The position numbers and the translations under genes are program-made. The notes below the pieces were generated by a model. That model saw only the letters and a program-made list of their open reading frames with translations, had not been told where the DNA came from and made no database searches. A stretch of DNA of 64,000 nucleotides from CALAED01 sp035765195. Its GTDB lineage: Bacteria > Actinomycetota > Actinomycetes > Streptosporangiales > Streptosporangiaceae. This document shows positions 9,175 through 18,477 of the stretch, in pieces. The stretch is taken from contig DASTYC010000040.1 of NCBI GenBank assembly GCA_035765195.1, forward strand, positions 319,407-383,406, written 5' to 3'. Position 1 is the stretch's first letter. Each line of letters opens with the position of its first letter.

Positions 9175-10443
9175 CTACCAGGGCCACCACTGGCGGACCG
9201 ACAGCTGACGCCACCAGCACCCTGGCCCCATCCCGGCCGCCGGTCGGCCGCCGCGCGCCGGCGCGCCGCCCCGTGCGTCGCGCCCGTAGGCCCGCCTGCT
9301 CCGTTGCCCGTGCCCCGGACCGTGTCCAGGCCCGTGCCCGGGACCGGGACCGTGCCGCCCCTGGTGCGGGACGATCGCGGCGAGGTCGAGCCCGCCGCCG
9401 CGCGGCGCGCCTCGGGCGGCGGGGGCCGCGACGGGCTCGCCGAGCACCAGCACCAGGTCGTCGGACAGCGCCCCGCAGGTGTGGTCGAACACCAGGCCGA
9501 GCAGCTTGGCGAGCGCCTCGCTGAGCGGTCTCGCGGAGAGCGCGGCGCGCACCCGATCGTCGAGGGCGAACATCTCACCGCCGGGATCGCGCGCCTCGAT
9601 CAGGCCGTCGGTGTAGAACAGCAGCCGCTCGTCCGGCCGCAGCCGGGCCCGGTGCACGACCGGGGCCGGCCCCAGGCCGAGCGGCGGCGTCGACGCGGGC
9701 GGGGCGAGCGGCTCGATGCGGCGGCCGACCCGCAGCGGCGGGTGGTGACCGCAGTTGACCAGACGCACCTCGCCGGGCACGAACTCGGCGATGACGACCG
9801 TGACGAAGTCCTCGGGGCCGAGCCCGTGGCTGATCCTGCGGTCGAGCTCGCCGGCGAGCCGGACGAGATCCACGTCGGTCGCGGCCAGCTCGCGAAAGCT
9901 CGACAGCGTGTCGGCGGCGAGCCGGACGCCTTCCAGCCCCCGGCCCTTGACGTCGCCGACGATCAGCCGCAGGCCGGTCGGCGCCGGCACGGTGGCGTAG
10001 AAGTCGCCGCCGATCGGCGTCCCGTCGCCGGCGGACTGGTAGTGGGCGGCGAAGGCCATGCCGCCGATGGCCGACGGGATCGGGTGCAAGATGGCGCGAT
10101 GCGCCACCTCCGCGACCTGCGTCATCCGGGCGAGCGCGTGGCCCTCCACGTCCCTGGCGCGCGCGATCAGCACCGCGATCGCGCCGCCGGCGAGCACGAG
10201 CGCCGTGCGCAGCACGTCGTCGACGGTGCCCACCGTGCCGTCCGCGAGCCCGGCTCCCGGCGCCAGCGCGCCGGCCAGGACCGCGAGGACCGCGGTGCGC
10301 CGGGCGCCCAGGCGTACGACGCCCAGCAACGGCCCGACGATCAGCAAGGTGGCGATCGAGCACCCGGGAAGCACCGCGTCACCCGCGGCGACGGCAGCCT
10401 CGAGCAGGAACGCCAAGGTAAGCCACCCTCGGCTGGAGCGCAT
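9175..10443 (-). CDS. Membrane-anchored PP2C phosphatase of the SpoIIE/RsbU type
   Basis: 422 aa. The ATG is chosen because GGAGGG lies five bases upstream; the frame stays open 16 codons further. Residues 1-110 are hydrophobic with about three membrane segments. The SpoIIE-type phosphatase domain follows (about 120-340), showing IGGDFYATVP and VGDVKGRGLEG metal-binding motifs, NCGHHPPL, FYTDGLIEARD and a terminal SDDLVLVL Asp pair. Such phosphatases dephosphorylate anti-anti-sigma (STAS) proteins to release alternative sigma factors. A plausible target, the STAS protein at 33.2-33.6 kb, is not adjacent. The C-terminus carries an odd PGHGPGHGPGHG low-complexity tail. Confidence 0.85.
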   Translation of the reverse strand: MRSSRGWLTLAFLLEAAVAAGDAVLPGCSIATLLIVGPLLGVVRLGARRTAVLAVLAGALAPGAGLADGTVGTVDDVLRTALVLAGGAIAVLIARARDVEGHALARMTQVAEVAHRAILHPIPSAIGGMAFAAHYQSAGDGTPIGGDFYATVPAPTGLRLIVGDVKGRGLEGVRLAADTLSSFRELAATDVDLVRLAGELDRRISHGLGPEDFVTVVIAEFVPGEVRLVNCGHHPPLRVGRRIEPLAPPASTPPLGLGPAPVVHRARLRPDERLLFYTDGLIEARDPGGEMFALDDRVRAALSARPLSEALAKLLGLVFDHTCGALSDDLVLVLGEPVAAPAARGAPRGGGLDLAAIVPHQGRHGPGPGHGPGHGPGHGQRSRRAYGRDARGGAPARGGRPAAGMGPGCWWRQLSVRQWWPW

Positions 10444-10506
10444 CAGCCCTCCGCATGCGATCAGATGGTGTGGCGTTCCCGTGCGCCCCAAGTAGTCATC
10501 GTCTCA

Positions 10507-10530
10507 CTTACGGTGACGTCTTATGGTGAC
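10507..10530. repeat. Direct repeat CTTAYGGTGAC, 13-bp period
   Basis: CTTACGGTGAC and CTTATGGTGAC repeat in direct orientation 65-85 bases upstream of the PP2C gene and just past the end of hpnH. Two half-sites on adjacent turns suggest an activator or repressor site for the phosphatase gene. Confidence 0.4.
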
Positions 10531-10550
10531 TTTGGGCAAACCCCGGACCG

Positions 10551-11558
10551 TCACCCGGTGCGCATCGCCCGCAGCGACTCCTTGAGCGAGCCCAGCGTGG
10601 CGAAGACCGCGGTCGGCTCATATCCGCAGTGCGCCATGCAGTTGGCGCAGCGCGGGTCGTTGCCCCTGCCGTAACTGTCCCAGTCGGTGTCGTCGAGGAG
10701 CTCCTGGTAGGTCTTGGCATAGCCGTCCGACATCAGGTAGCAGGGCTTTTGCCAGCCGAACAGCGAGTACGACGGGATCGCCCACGCCGTGCACGGGAAG
10801 TCGACCTTGCCCTCGAGGAAGTCCAGGAACAGCGGGGAGTGGTTGAGCCGCCAGCGCTTGCGGTTGCCGTTCGCGAACGCCTTGCGGAACAGCTCTCTGG
10901 TCTCCTGCACGCCGAGGAAGTGCTCTTGGTCGGGCGCCTTCTCGTAGGCGTAGGCCGGCGAGATCATCATCTCGTCGACCTTCAGGTCGTCGTTGAGGTA
11001 GTTCATGATGTCGATGACGCTTTGCGGGCTGTCGGTGTTGAAGAAGGTCGTGTTCGTCGTGACCCGGAAGCCGCGCCGCTGGCACTCGCGCACGGCGGCG
11101 ACCGCCTCCTCGAACACCCCCTCCTTGCACACCGACGCGTCGTGCCGCTCCTGCAGGCCGTCGAGGTGGACGACCCAGGCGAAGTACGGCGACGGCTCGA
11201 ACTGATCGATCTTGCGCGGGATCAGCAGCGCGTTCGTGCACAAGAAGACGAACTTCTTGCGCTTGGTGAGCTCCTTGACGATCTCGCCGATCTGCGGGTG
11301 CATGAGCGGCTCGCCGCCGGCGATCGACACCATCGGCGCCCCGCACTCCTCGATCGCGGCGACGGCCTGCTCGACCGGCATCCGTTGCTTGAGGACGCTC
11401 GCCGGGTGCTGGATCTTTCCGCAGCCCGCGCACGCGAGGTTGCAGGCGAACAGCGGCTCCAGCTCCACGATCAGGGGAAACTTCTCCCGGCGGCGCAGGA
11501 GCTTTTGGCGCAGGATGTAGCCACCGATACGCAGCTGCTGGCGCAGGGGCATCGTCAT
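10551..11558 (-). CDS. hpnH: Adenosyl-hopene transferase HpnH (radical SAM)
   Basis: 335 aa, full length. HpnH joins a 5'-deoxyadenosyl radical to diploptene to make adenosylhopane, the first step to extended C35 hopanoids. The radical-SAM cluster motif is CNLACAGC (Cys-x3-Cys-x2-Cys, residues 39-46), followed by the SAM-contact stretch SIAGGEPLMHP. A second cysteine set near the C-terminus (CANCMAHCGYEP) matches the HpnH family. Last gene of the hopanoid operon, 22 bases after shc. HpnG and later tailoring genes are not in the window. Confidence 0.95.
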   Translation of the reverse strand: MTMPLRQQLRIGGYILRQKLLRRREKFPLIVELEPLFACNLACAGCGKIQHPASVLKQRMPVEQAVAAIEECGAPMVSIAGGEPLMHPQIGEIVKELTKRKKFVFLCTNALLIPRKIDQFEPSPYFAWVVHLDGLQERHDASVCKEGVFEEAVAAVRECQRRGFRVTTNTTFFNTDSPQSVIDIMNYLNDDLKVDEMMISPAYAYEKAPDQEHFLGVQETRELFRKAFANGNRKRWRLNHSPLFLDFLEGKVDFPCTAWAIPSYSLFGWQKPCYLMSDGYAKTYQELLDDTDWDSYGRGNDPRCANCMAHCGYEPTAVFATLGSLKESLRAMRTG

Positions 11559-11580
11559 CGTGGTCGCCCTTCCTTCGTGA

Positions 11581-13464
11581 TCATCGTGCGCCGGCCTCGA
11601 GATAGCGGCCCAGCGCGCTCATTGGGAAGACCAGCCTGTACAAGTGGTAGTTGATGTAGAAGTCGCCGGGGAAGCCCGTGCCGGTGAAGTGCGGTTCGTC
11701 CCAGGTGCCGTCCCGGCGCTGATGCTCGACCAGCCAGCCGACGCCGCGCTCGACCGCCTTGGACGGCTCCGCGCCGGCCGCGCCGCCCTCACCCGCGGCG
11801 AGCAGCCCGATGAGCGCCCAGGCGGTCTGCGACGCCGTGGACTCGCCCCGGCCGATCCATGCGGGGTCGTCGTAGGACCGCAGGTCCTCGCCCCAGCCGC
11901 CGTCGTCGTTCTGCCGCTCCTCCAGCCAGGCGACGGCCCGCCTGATCGTCGGCTTCTCCGGCCGTACGCCCGCCGCGATCAGCGCCGGGAGCACCGCCCC
12001 GGTCCCGTAGACGTGGTTGGCGCCCCACCGCCCGAACCATGACCCGTCGGCCTCCTGTGCCTTGAGCAGCCAGACGACGGCCCGCCGGACGACGTCGGAG
12101 TCGGCCTGCCCCTCGTGGGCCAGCGCCTCGACGACGTGCGCCGTGACATCGGCCGACGGCGGGTCGATCACCGCGCCGAAGTCGCAGAACGGCAGCCTGG
12201 TGCACAGCTCGCGGGTGTTGTCGGCGTCGAAGGCCCCGAAACCGCCGTCGCGCGAGACCATCCCGGCCATCCACCGCACCCCGCGGTCGATGGCCGCGGC
12301 GGACCCCGGCCGCGGCGTCCGCCGCAGCGCCAAGACCGCCTCGGCGGTGTCGTCGACATCGGGATAGCCGTCGTTGTCGAACTCGAACGCCCACCCTCCT
12401 GGGGCCAGCCCCGGCCGGCGTACGGCCCAGTCGCCCGGCCCCTTGACCTCCTCGGCGAGCACCCAGTCGGCGGCCTTGGCCAGCGCCGGGTGGTCGCCGG
12501 GCAGCCCCGCGTCGGTGAGCGCGATGATCGCCAGCACGGTGTCCCACACCGGCGACTGGCAGGCCTCGAGCCGGCGACCTCGCTCGTCGCGGATGGTGAA
12601 CCGGTCGAGGCCCTCGAGGCCGCGCCGCATGATCGGGTGGTCGAGGTCGTAGCCGACCAGGTTGAGGGCCATCAGAGAGTAGACCCACGGCGGCTGGATG
12701 CCGCCCCAGCAGCCGTCGCGCTCCTGGCGGGCGATGATCCAGTCGGTCGCCCGGCGCAGCGCGGCCCGGCGCGCCGCGCGCAGCGGCCGGCGTTCGTAGC
12801 CGTGCAGCACCCGGTCGAGTCCGGAGAACACGCCCTCCCAGCTGAGCGGCCGGTGCCGCGGCGCCGGCCGCCGGCCGACGCGCAGCTCGGGCAGATCGAA
12901 CGGCAGCCGCCGGACCGGCCGCAGCGAGCCGATGATCGTCAGCGGGACGATCGTCTGCCGCGCCCAGCACGCCCAGTCGTAGACGTTCAGCGGGAACCAC
13001 GACGGCAGGTACATCAGCTCCGGTGGCATGACCGGCAGGTCGTCCCATGACCACTGGCCGAACAACGCCAGCCAGATGCGGGTGAACACGCGGCTCGCCT
13101 CGATGCCGCCCTGGTCGCGGATGTAGGCGGCGGCACGGCGCAGGTGCGCCGCGTCCGCCGGGTCGCCGGCCAGCCGCAGCGCCACGTACGCCTCGATCGT
13201 GGTCGACAGGTCGGCGGGCCCGCCGTAGAAGTTGGCCCACGTGCCGTCGGACCGCTGCTGCGACCGGATCCACTCCGCGGCGGCCGCGGTGTCGCGCTCG
13301 TCGCGGATGCCAAGGAACTGCCGCAGCAGCAGATCCTCCGCGTCCATCGTCACGTTGGTCTCGAGCTCGCCCTTCCACCAGCCCTGCGGGGACTGCAGGG
13401 ACAGCAGGTGCTCGCGGGCGGCGGCGAGCGCGGTCTCGGCCGTACGGATTCCGGGCGTCGTCAT
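11581..13464 (-). CDS. shc: Squalene-hopene cyclase
   Basis: About 627 aa, full length. Cyclises squalene to hopene/hopanol on the membrane surface. The protonating motif is DVDD near residue 368 (YPDVDDTAEAVL). Many QW-type repeats are visible (for example QSPQGWWKGEL, QRSDGTWANFYGG, QERDGCWGG, QEADGSWFGRWG, QNDDGGWGED). Either an ATG at 13464 or the GTG just before it could start translation; the ATG is chosen. The start lies 9 bases from the end of the polyprenyl synthase gene (the GTG 6 bases), consistent with one transcript. Confidence 0.95.
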   Translation of the reverse strand: MTTPGIRTAETALAAAREHLLSLQSPQGWWKGELETNVTMDAEDLLLRQFLGIRDERDTAAAAEWIRSQQRSDGTWANFYGGPADLSTTIEAYVALRLAGDPADAAHLRRAAAYIRDQGGIEASRVFTRIWLALFGQWSWDDLPVMPPELMYLPSWFPLNVYDWACWARQTIVPLTIIGSLRPVRRLPFDLPELRVGRRPAPRHRPLSWEGVFSGLDRVLHGYERRPLRAARRAALRRATDWIIARQERDGCWGGIQPPWVYSLMALNLVGYDLDHPIMRRGLEGLDRFTIRDERGRRLEACQSPVWDTVLAIIALTDAGLPGDHPALAKAADWVLAEEVKGPGDWAVRRPGLAPGGWAFEFDNDGYPDVDDTAEAVLALRRTPRPGSAAAIDRGVRWMAGMVSRDGGFGAFDADNTRELCTRLPFCDFGAVIDPPSADVTAHVVEALAHEGQADSDVVRRAVVWLLKAQEADGSWFGRWGANHVYGTGAVLPALIAAGVRPEKPTIRRAVAWLEERQNDDGGWGEDLRSYDDPAWIGRGESTASQTAWALIGLLAAGEGGAAGAEPSKAVERGVGWLVEHQRRDGTWDEPHFTGTGFPGDFYINYHLYRLVFPMSALGRYLEAGAR

Positions 13465-13473
13465 CACCGGTCC

Positions 13474-14487
13474 CTACCGATCCCGAGCGGTCACGAAGTG
13501 GGTGAGGCCGAGGAACTCCTCGCGCACCGCGTCGGGCATCTCGGCGCTCTTGAGCCGGTCGGTCGCCTTGACCAGCCGGCGCTCGGCCTCGTCCTCCGCC
13601 CAGTCGCGGCCGCCGGCCTCCTCGACGAGCCTGGCCGCCAGCCGCAGGTCGTCCTCGGTGAGCGGTTCGGGCTGGAAGATCAGCTCGGACAGCCGCGCCG
13701 ATGCGTCGGCGCCGGCCGTCAGCGCGGCCACGACCGGCAGCGACTTCTTGCGGGAGCGCAGGTCGGACAGCACCGGCTTGCCGGTGACCTCCGGGCTGCC
13801 CCAGATGCCGAGCAGGTCGTCGATGAGCTGGAAGGCCAGGCCGAGCTGGACGCCGAAGTCGGTCAACGCGGTCACCAGGTCGGCGGGCGCCTCGGCGAGC
13901 ATGGCTCCGACCGAGCACGAGCAGGCCAGCAGCGAGGCGGTCTTGTCGCCCGACATCGACAGGCATTCGTCGAGCGTGACGTCCCGGCGCTCTTCGAACT
14001 CCAGGTCGAGCGACTGCCCGGCGATGAGCCGCTGCGCGGCCGCGGTGAGCCCGCGCGCCGCCCAGTAGCCCCCCCGCGTCCCCTGGTCGAGCAGCACCTC
14101 CACGGCGAGGGTGAGCAGGGCGTCGCCGCCGAGGATGGCGGCCGAGGAGCCGAACAGCGTCCACGCCGCGGGCCGGTGCCTGCGGGTCCGGTCGCCGTCC
14201 ATGATGTCGTCGTGGAGCAGCGAGAACGCGTGGACCAGTTCGACCGCGGCGGCGCCGGGCACGCCGGTCTCGGCCGGCGCTCCGGCGGCGCGCGCCGACA
14301 GCAGCGCGAGCGCCGGGCGCAGCGCCTTGCCGCCGCCGTCGGCGGGGCTTCCGTCGAACTCGATCCAGCCCATGTGGTAGGCGGCGAGCCGGCGCATCTG
14401 GGGGTTGAGCCGGTCGACCGCCTCCCGCAGGGTCGGTTCGACCAGCGCCCTGACGACGGAGAGCGAGGATGGCGCGACCGCGGTCAT
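13474..14487 (-). CDS. Polyprenyl diphosphate synthase of the hopanoid operon
   Basis: 337 aa. Makes the linear isoprenoid diphosphate feeding squalene synthesis, presumably farnesyl diphosphate. The first Asp-rich motif is LLHDDIMDGD and the upstream region has GGKALRPAL. The second Asp-rich motif reads LIDDLLG, so the usual last Asp is Gly; related hopanoid-cluster enzymes vary here, so activity is still likely. The start overlaps the hpnE stop by four bases. Product length cannot be read reliably from sequence. Confidence 0.88.
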   Translation of the reverse strand: MTAVAPSSLSVVRALVEPTLREAVDRLNPQMRRLAAYHMGWIEFDGSPADGGGKALRPALALLSARAAGAPAETGVPGAAAVELVHAFSLLHDDIMDGDRTRRHRPAAWTLFGSSAAILGGDALLTLAVEVLLDQGTRGGYWAARGLTAAAQRLIAGQSLDLEFEERRDVTLDECLSMSGDKTASLLACSCSVGAMLAEAPADLVTALTDFGVQLGLAFQLIDDLLGIWGSPEVTGKPVLSDLRSRKKSLPVVAALTAGADASARLSELIFQPEPLTEDDLRLAARLVEEAGGRDWAEDEAERRLVKATDRLKSAEMPDAVREEFLGLTHFVTARDR

Positions 14488-15857
14488 CGGATCCGCCCCC
14501 CGTCTACGTCGGCGGCGGCCGAGACGCGGGCCAGCCGGGCCGCGTTGAGTCCGCTTCGCACGGCTCCCTCCATGGTGTCGGGCCAGCCCGTGTCGGTCCA
14601 CGCGCCGGCGAGGAAGAGCCCGGGCAGCCTCGTCGCCGCGGCAGGCCGCAGCGCACCGCTGCCCGGAATCTGACGGAATGTGGCCCGCCGTTCCCTGGTC
14701 ACGAAGAAGTCCGTGATCCGCGCCTGCCGCGCGGCGGGGAAGAGGCGTTCCAGGGCCGGGACGAACGCGGCCCGAATCTTCTCGGTGGGCGTGTCGATCC
14801 ACTCGTCCGCGGCCGACACCGACGACGCGAGGTACTGCCCACGGCCCTGCCCGGCGACCCGGGTGCGGTCGAAGACCCACTGCACCGGCGAGTCCACCGC
14901 CGCGGCGAACGGCAGGTCCATGACGGTGCGGTCGTAGACCGCGTGCACGTTCACGATCGGGCTGGAACCCAGGCCGCGCCACCGCTCCCGGCCGGGCGCC
15001 GCCCGCTCGGGGACGAGGTCGGCCGCGACCTCGTGCGGCACCGCCACGATCACCACGTCGGCCGGCACCCGCGACCCGTCCACGATGAGGTCGAAGCCCG
15101 CTCCCCCGGGCCCATCGCGGTCAGGGTCGCTGCGCGGCTCGATGGCCTCCACCTTGGACTTGAGGTGCACGGTGCCGATGAGGCGGGCCGCGGCCTCGCC
15201 GTGCAACTCGCCGAGCGGCACGTCGGGCACGCCGATGTCGGCGGCGTCGTGCCGGCCGAGCAGCGCGGTCTGGCAGACCATCGCGGCCGGTCCCAGTACC
15301 GCCTCGTCGACCCCGATATTGAGCGCCGCCACGACGAACAGCTCCCACAGCGCGCGCCGCGCCCAGTCGCGCTGGCCGTGCGCCGCCAGCCAGTCCCCGA
15401 GGCGCTCCCCGTCGCGCGCGGTGTCGACGCCCCGCAGCGCCAGCGACGCCCGGACGGCGCGGAGCCGGTCGGCGGGCGTGAGCAGGTCGTAGCGCGCCAG
15501 CGCCGGCAACAGGTGCAGCGGGCCGGGCAGGGCCGCGCGGCGCAGCCGCGCCCGGCGCCCGTCGGGCGCCAGCACGGTCACGTCGAAGCGGTCCTGGATC
15601 CGGGTCTTGTCCGCCACGCCGAGCCGGTCGAGCAGCCCGCGGTAGGCGGTGCAGCACCGCAGGAAGACGTGCTGGCCGTTGTCCACGATCAGATCGCCGC
15701 GCTGGAAGGAGCAGGTGGCGCCGCCCAGCCGGGGCCGCGACTCGAAGAGCGTGACCTCGGCCCCGGCCTCGCGCAGCGCCAGGGCGGCGGTGATGCCCGC
15801 CAGCCCCCCGCCGACGATCACCGCGCGGACGCCCCGCCCGGCGCCCGGGTCGCTCAT
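14484..15857 (-). CDS. hpnE: Hydroxysqualene dehydroxylase HpnE
   Basis: 457 aa FAD amine-oxidase-fold enzyme that reduces hydroxysqualene to squalene, the third step of the HpnC-D-E route. The N-terminus has the dinucleotide loop VIVGGGLAGITAALALREAG with the following Glu, then the HpnE-typical NGQHVFLRCCTAY. The C-terminal FAD motif is LFLAGAWTDTGWPDTMEGAVRSG. The ATG overlaps the hpnD stop by four bases (ATGA). Translation coupling is present on both sides. Confidence 0.93.
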   Translation of the reverse strand: MSDPGAGRGVRAVIVGGGLAGITAALALREAGAEVTLFESRPRLGGATCSFQRGDLIVDNGQHVFLRCCTAYRGLLDRLGVADKTRIQDRFDVTVLAPDGRRARLRRAALPGPLHLLPALARYDLLTPADRLRAVRASLALRGVDTARDGERLGDWLAAHGQRDWARRALWELFVVAALNIGVDEAVLGPAAMVCQTALLGRHDAADIGVPDVPLGELHGEAAARLIGTVHLKSKVEAIEPRSDPDRDGPGGAGFDLIVDGSRVPADVVIVAVPHEVAADLVPERAAPGRERWRGLGSSPIVNVHAVYDRTVMDLPFAAAVDSPVQWVFDRTRVAGQGRGQYLASSVSAADEWIDTPTEKIRAAFVPALERLFPAARQARITDFFVTRERRATFRQIPGSGALRPAAATRLPGLFLAGAWTDTGWPDTMEGAVRSGLNAARLARVSAAADVDGGRIR

Positions 15858-16717
15858 CGCCCGGCTCCGGTGAGGGCGCGCACGGCCACGATGGCCTTCT
15901 CCCACGGCGGCAGGGACATCCGGGTGGTCACGGCCGTCAGCGGGTCGGCCGCGATGCGTTCCAGGAGCCGCCGGTAGATGCCCGACATCGCGCCCGTGCA
16001 GGCGGCGCTGCGCCGATCGAGCATGGGCAGCAGCCGCAGCCCGCGCAGGTACCATTCGCGGGCCCGGTCGGCCTCGAAGCGCACCAGCGCGCCGACGCGG
16101 TCAGGCGGGTCGGATTCGAGGTCCAGCACGCACTCGAAACGTTCCAAGTCCTCGGCGGGCAGGTAGATGCGGCCGCTTTGCCGGTCCTCTTTGATGTCGC
16201 GCAGGATGTTGGTGAGCTGGAGCGCGACGCCGAGCGCGTCGGCCAGCGGCGCCGCCGCCGCCATGTCGTCGGCGCCGAAGATGCCCAGCGACAGCCGCCC
16301 TATCGAGCCGGCCACGTTGCGGCAGTAGCGCACGAGGTCGTCGATGGTCTTGTAGGAGTTGCCGCGTACGTCGGCCTCGCAGCCGTCGATCAGCTCGGCG
16401 AAGGCGTCCAGCGGGATCGGGTAGCGCAGGGCGGCGTCGGCCAGCGCGATGAGCACGGGATCGCCGGAGGCGTCCGGCGCCGCGGCGGCGAGCCGGTCGA
16501 GCTGGCGGCGCGTGTCGGCGAGCTGGGCGAGCCGCAGCTCGGTGGGCCCGTCGCCGTCGCCGATGTCGTCGACGCGCCGGGCGAAGGCGTACACGGCGCT
16601 CAGCGCATGCCGTTTGGGCGGCGGAAGCAGGCGGATGCCATAGGAGAAGTTGCGGGCCCGGGTACGGACGATGTGCTCGCAGTGCTGATACGCGGCGGGC
16701 GTCTCCAACCGGTTCAC
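15854..16717 (-). CDS. hpnD: Presqualene diphosphate synthase HpnD
   Basis: 287 aa from the GTG that overlaps the hpnC stop (GTGA); an ATG nine codons upstream gives 296 aa but lacks a ribosome binding site. HpnD condenses two farnesyl diphosphates to presqualene diphosphate. Both Asp-rich motifs of the squalene/phytoene synthase family are present: FARRVDDIGDGDG near residue 45 and LTNILRDIKEDRQSGRIYLP near residue 170. Paralogue of the adjacent hpnC. Confidence 0.93.
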   Translation of the reverse strand: MNRLETPAAYQHCEHIVRTRARNFSYGIRLLPPPKRHALSAVYAFARRVDDIGDGDGPTELRLAQLADTRRQLDRLAAAAPDASGDPVLIALADAALRYPIPLDAFAELIDGCEADVRGNSYKTIDDLVRYCRNVAGSIGRLSLGIFGADDMAAAAPLADALGVALQLTNILRDIKEDRQSGRIYLPAEDLERFECVLDLESDPPDRVGALVRFEADRAREWYLRGLRLLPMLDRRSAACTGAMSGIYRRLLERIAADPLTAVTTRMSLPPWEKAIVAVRALTGAGR

Positions 16718-17538
16718 CTCTCTTTCGTCAAGATGCGGAGCCATTCGCGGACGAGTCGGGGCTTCCCGGGACGGAGCCGGCGGCCGAGGACGTCATAGCG
16801 GCCTCGTTCGAGCGCCGCCACGGTCGCCCGCCCGCCCGCCGCATAGCCGGCGACTGCGATCTTGGCGAACCCGGTCAGGCCGGCGATCAGCGGAATCCCC
16901 CCGTTGAGCAGCTGCGACGCGCGAGTGACCTCGAGCGCCACCACGCCGCGCAACCGCGTCGGCGTGATCGTTTCTTTGATGTCCGTCTCGTCACAGCCAA
17001 AACGACGAAGATCGTCTCCGGGCAGGTAGACGCGCCCTCGCTCGTAGTCCTCCCCGACGTCCTGGCAGTGCTCGATGATCTGCAACGCGCTGCAGATCTT
17101 GTCGGACAGGCGGACGCGTTCGGCGGTCGCCGCGCCGAAGACGTGCAGCACGATCTGCCCGACCGGGTTGGCGGACAGCTCGCAGTACGCCATGAGATCG
17201 GCGAAGGTGGCATAGCGCGTGACCACCTGGTCTTGCCGGTTGGCCGCGACCAGCCGCCGGAACGGCTCGATGGGGATGGCGCAGGAGGCGACGGTGGGGG
17301 CCAGCGCCCGCAGCACCGGAAGCCGCGGCGTGGCGCCGGAGTCGATGCGGTCGAGGTCGGCGTCCACCTCGTCGAGCAGCCTCATGCGCTCCGGTTGCGG
17401 CGCGTCGTCGCCGATGTCGTCGACGAGCCTGGCATAGCAGTACACGGCGAGCAGGTGCCGGCGGTACCGCGCGGGCAGCACCCGCGCCGCCACGGGGAAG
17501 TTCTCCAGCCCAGCCTTCTCTGCTATGACGTCCGACAC
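16714..17538 (-). CDS. hpnC: Hydroxysqualene synthase HpnC
   Basis: 274 aa from a GTG preceded immediately by AGGAGGAGGGG; the frame extends eight codons further to an ATG without such a site. HpnC converts presqualene diphosphate to hydroxysqualene. The Asp-rich motifs are ARLVDDIGDDA and IIEHCQDVGEDYERGRVYLP. The shift to QDxGED in the second motif is the usual difference from HpnD. First gene of the hopanoid operon; the promoter must lie in the 17539-17680 gap, where I find no convincing boxes. Confidence 0.92.
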   Translation of the reverse strand: MSDVIAEKAGLENFPVAARVLPARYRRHLLAVYCYARLVDDIGDDAPQPERMRLLDEVDADLDRIDSGATPRLPVLRALAPTVASCAIPIEPFRRLVAANRQDQVVTRYATFADLMAYCELSANPVGQIVLHVFGAATAERVRLSDKICSALQIIEHCQDVGEDYERGRVYLPGDDLRRFGCDETDIKETITPTRLRGVVALEVTRASQLLNGGIPLIAGLTGFAKIAVAGYAAGGRATVAALERGRYDVLGRRLRPGKPRLVREWLRILTKER

Positions 17539-17680
17539 ATCCCCTCCTCCTGCCACGCCCATTTCATCGTGCCGCGATATACAGAGCCTGTCATGACCGG
17601 AAAGGGCCGGTGAGAATGCTTGATGTCGCGCTACGATATTTGGTATTATTCGCCCGCTATTAACGCGGTCGGATCCGCCC

Positions 17681-18223
17681 TCAGCTCTGCAGCGGTGGCG
17701 CTACGGCGCGGAGCTCAGAAAGATAGGGCGTGACCAGCTCACTGAGGCGGATCTCTGTCATGTGCAGCATGGTAAGCGCCTTGAGCCGCCGCTCCCCGAG
17801 CCGGGTGAGACGGATGCGCACGATCCGCCCGTCGCACGGATCCGGCCAGCGTTCGACCAGCCCGGCGCCCTCGGCCCGGTCGATGAGCTCGACCGCGCTG
17901 TGATGGCGCAGCACGAGGATCTCCGCGATTTCCCCGATCGTCGGCGGCAACTCCTTGGGGTGACCTTTGATCGTGACCAGCAGTTGATGCTGGACCGGGG
18001 TCAGCCCCGCGGCCCTGGCCTCCTGCTCCCGCCAGCGCAGGAACCGGTGCAGCAGCGTCCGGAACTCCAGGAGATCCGCGAACTCCTGACGCGTGAGTCC
18101 GTCCGCCCTATCGCCCAATGGTCCAATTCCTCCCACCCGCCTGTAGTCAGGATAGATGGCCATGGGTGGGCGCAGCGTACCTTCCGGCCGGTGGATACGC
18201 ACGAGGTTGCCGGGATTGGCCAC
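17681..18223 (-). CDS. MarR-type transcriptional regulator
   Basis: 180 aa from the farthest start; an internal ATG (Met21, at 18163) would give 160 aa, closer to MarR length, with GGAAGG about 16 bases upstream. The winged-helix part shows GLTPVQHQLLVTIKG, IGEIAEILVLRHHSAVELIDRAEGAGLVER, and a wing DPCDGRIVRIRLTRLGERRL. It lies upstream of hpnC on the same strand with a 140-base gap. It may regulate that operon, but no shared operator is evident. Confidence 0.75.
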   Translation of the reverse strand: MANPGNLVRIHRPEGTLRPPMAIYPDYRRVGGIGPLGDRADGLTRQEFADLLEFRTLLHRFLRWREQEARAAGLTPVQHQLLVTIKGHPKELPPTIGEIAEILVLRHHSAVELIDRAEGAGLVERWPDPCDGRIVRIRLTRLGERRLKALTMLHMTEIRLSELVTPYLSELRAVAPPLQS

Positions 18224-18477
18224 CGGTGGCGAGTCGCGGGGCTCCGGCGTTACTCGAACGTCGCCCGGTCATCAATCGAACATCGGCCGGGCGCCGCCCG
18301 CACCACCATTTCGTGACCGATCCTTTATCGTTCAATCGTTTTTGGCCGCGGACCCGTCGCGGGGACGCGGAACCGCCGCAATTCAGGCGCCGCGCCGCCG
18401 GCCACCGGTTTCGCCACGGTAGGCCGGATGCCGGACGGCCGGGATAAGGCGACCGGCGACGGGGCAAGGGTCGCACT

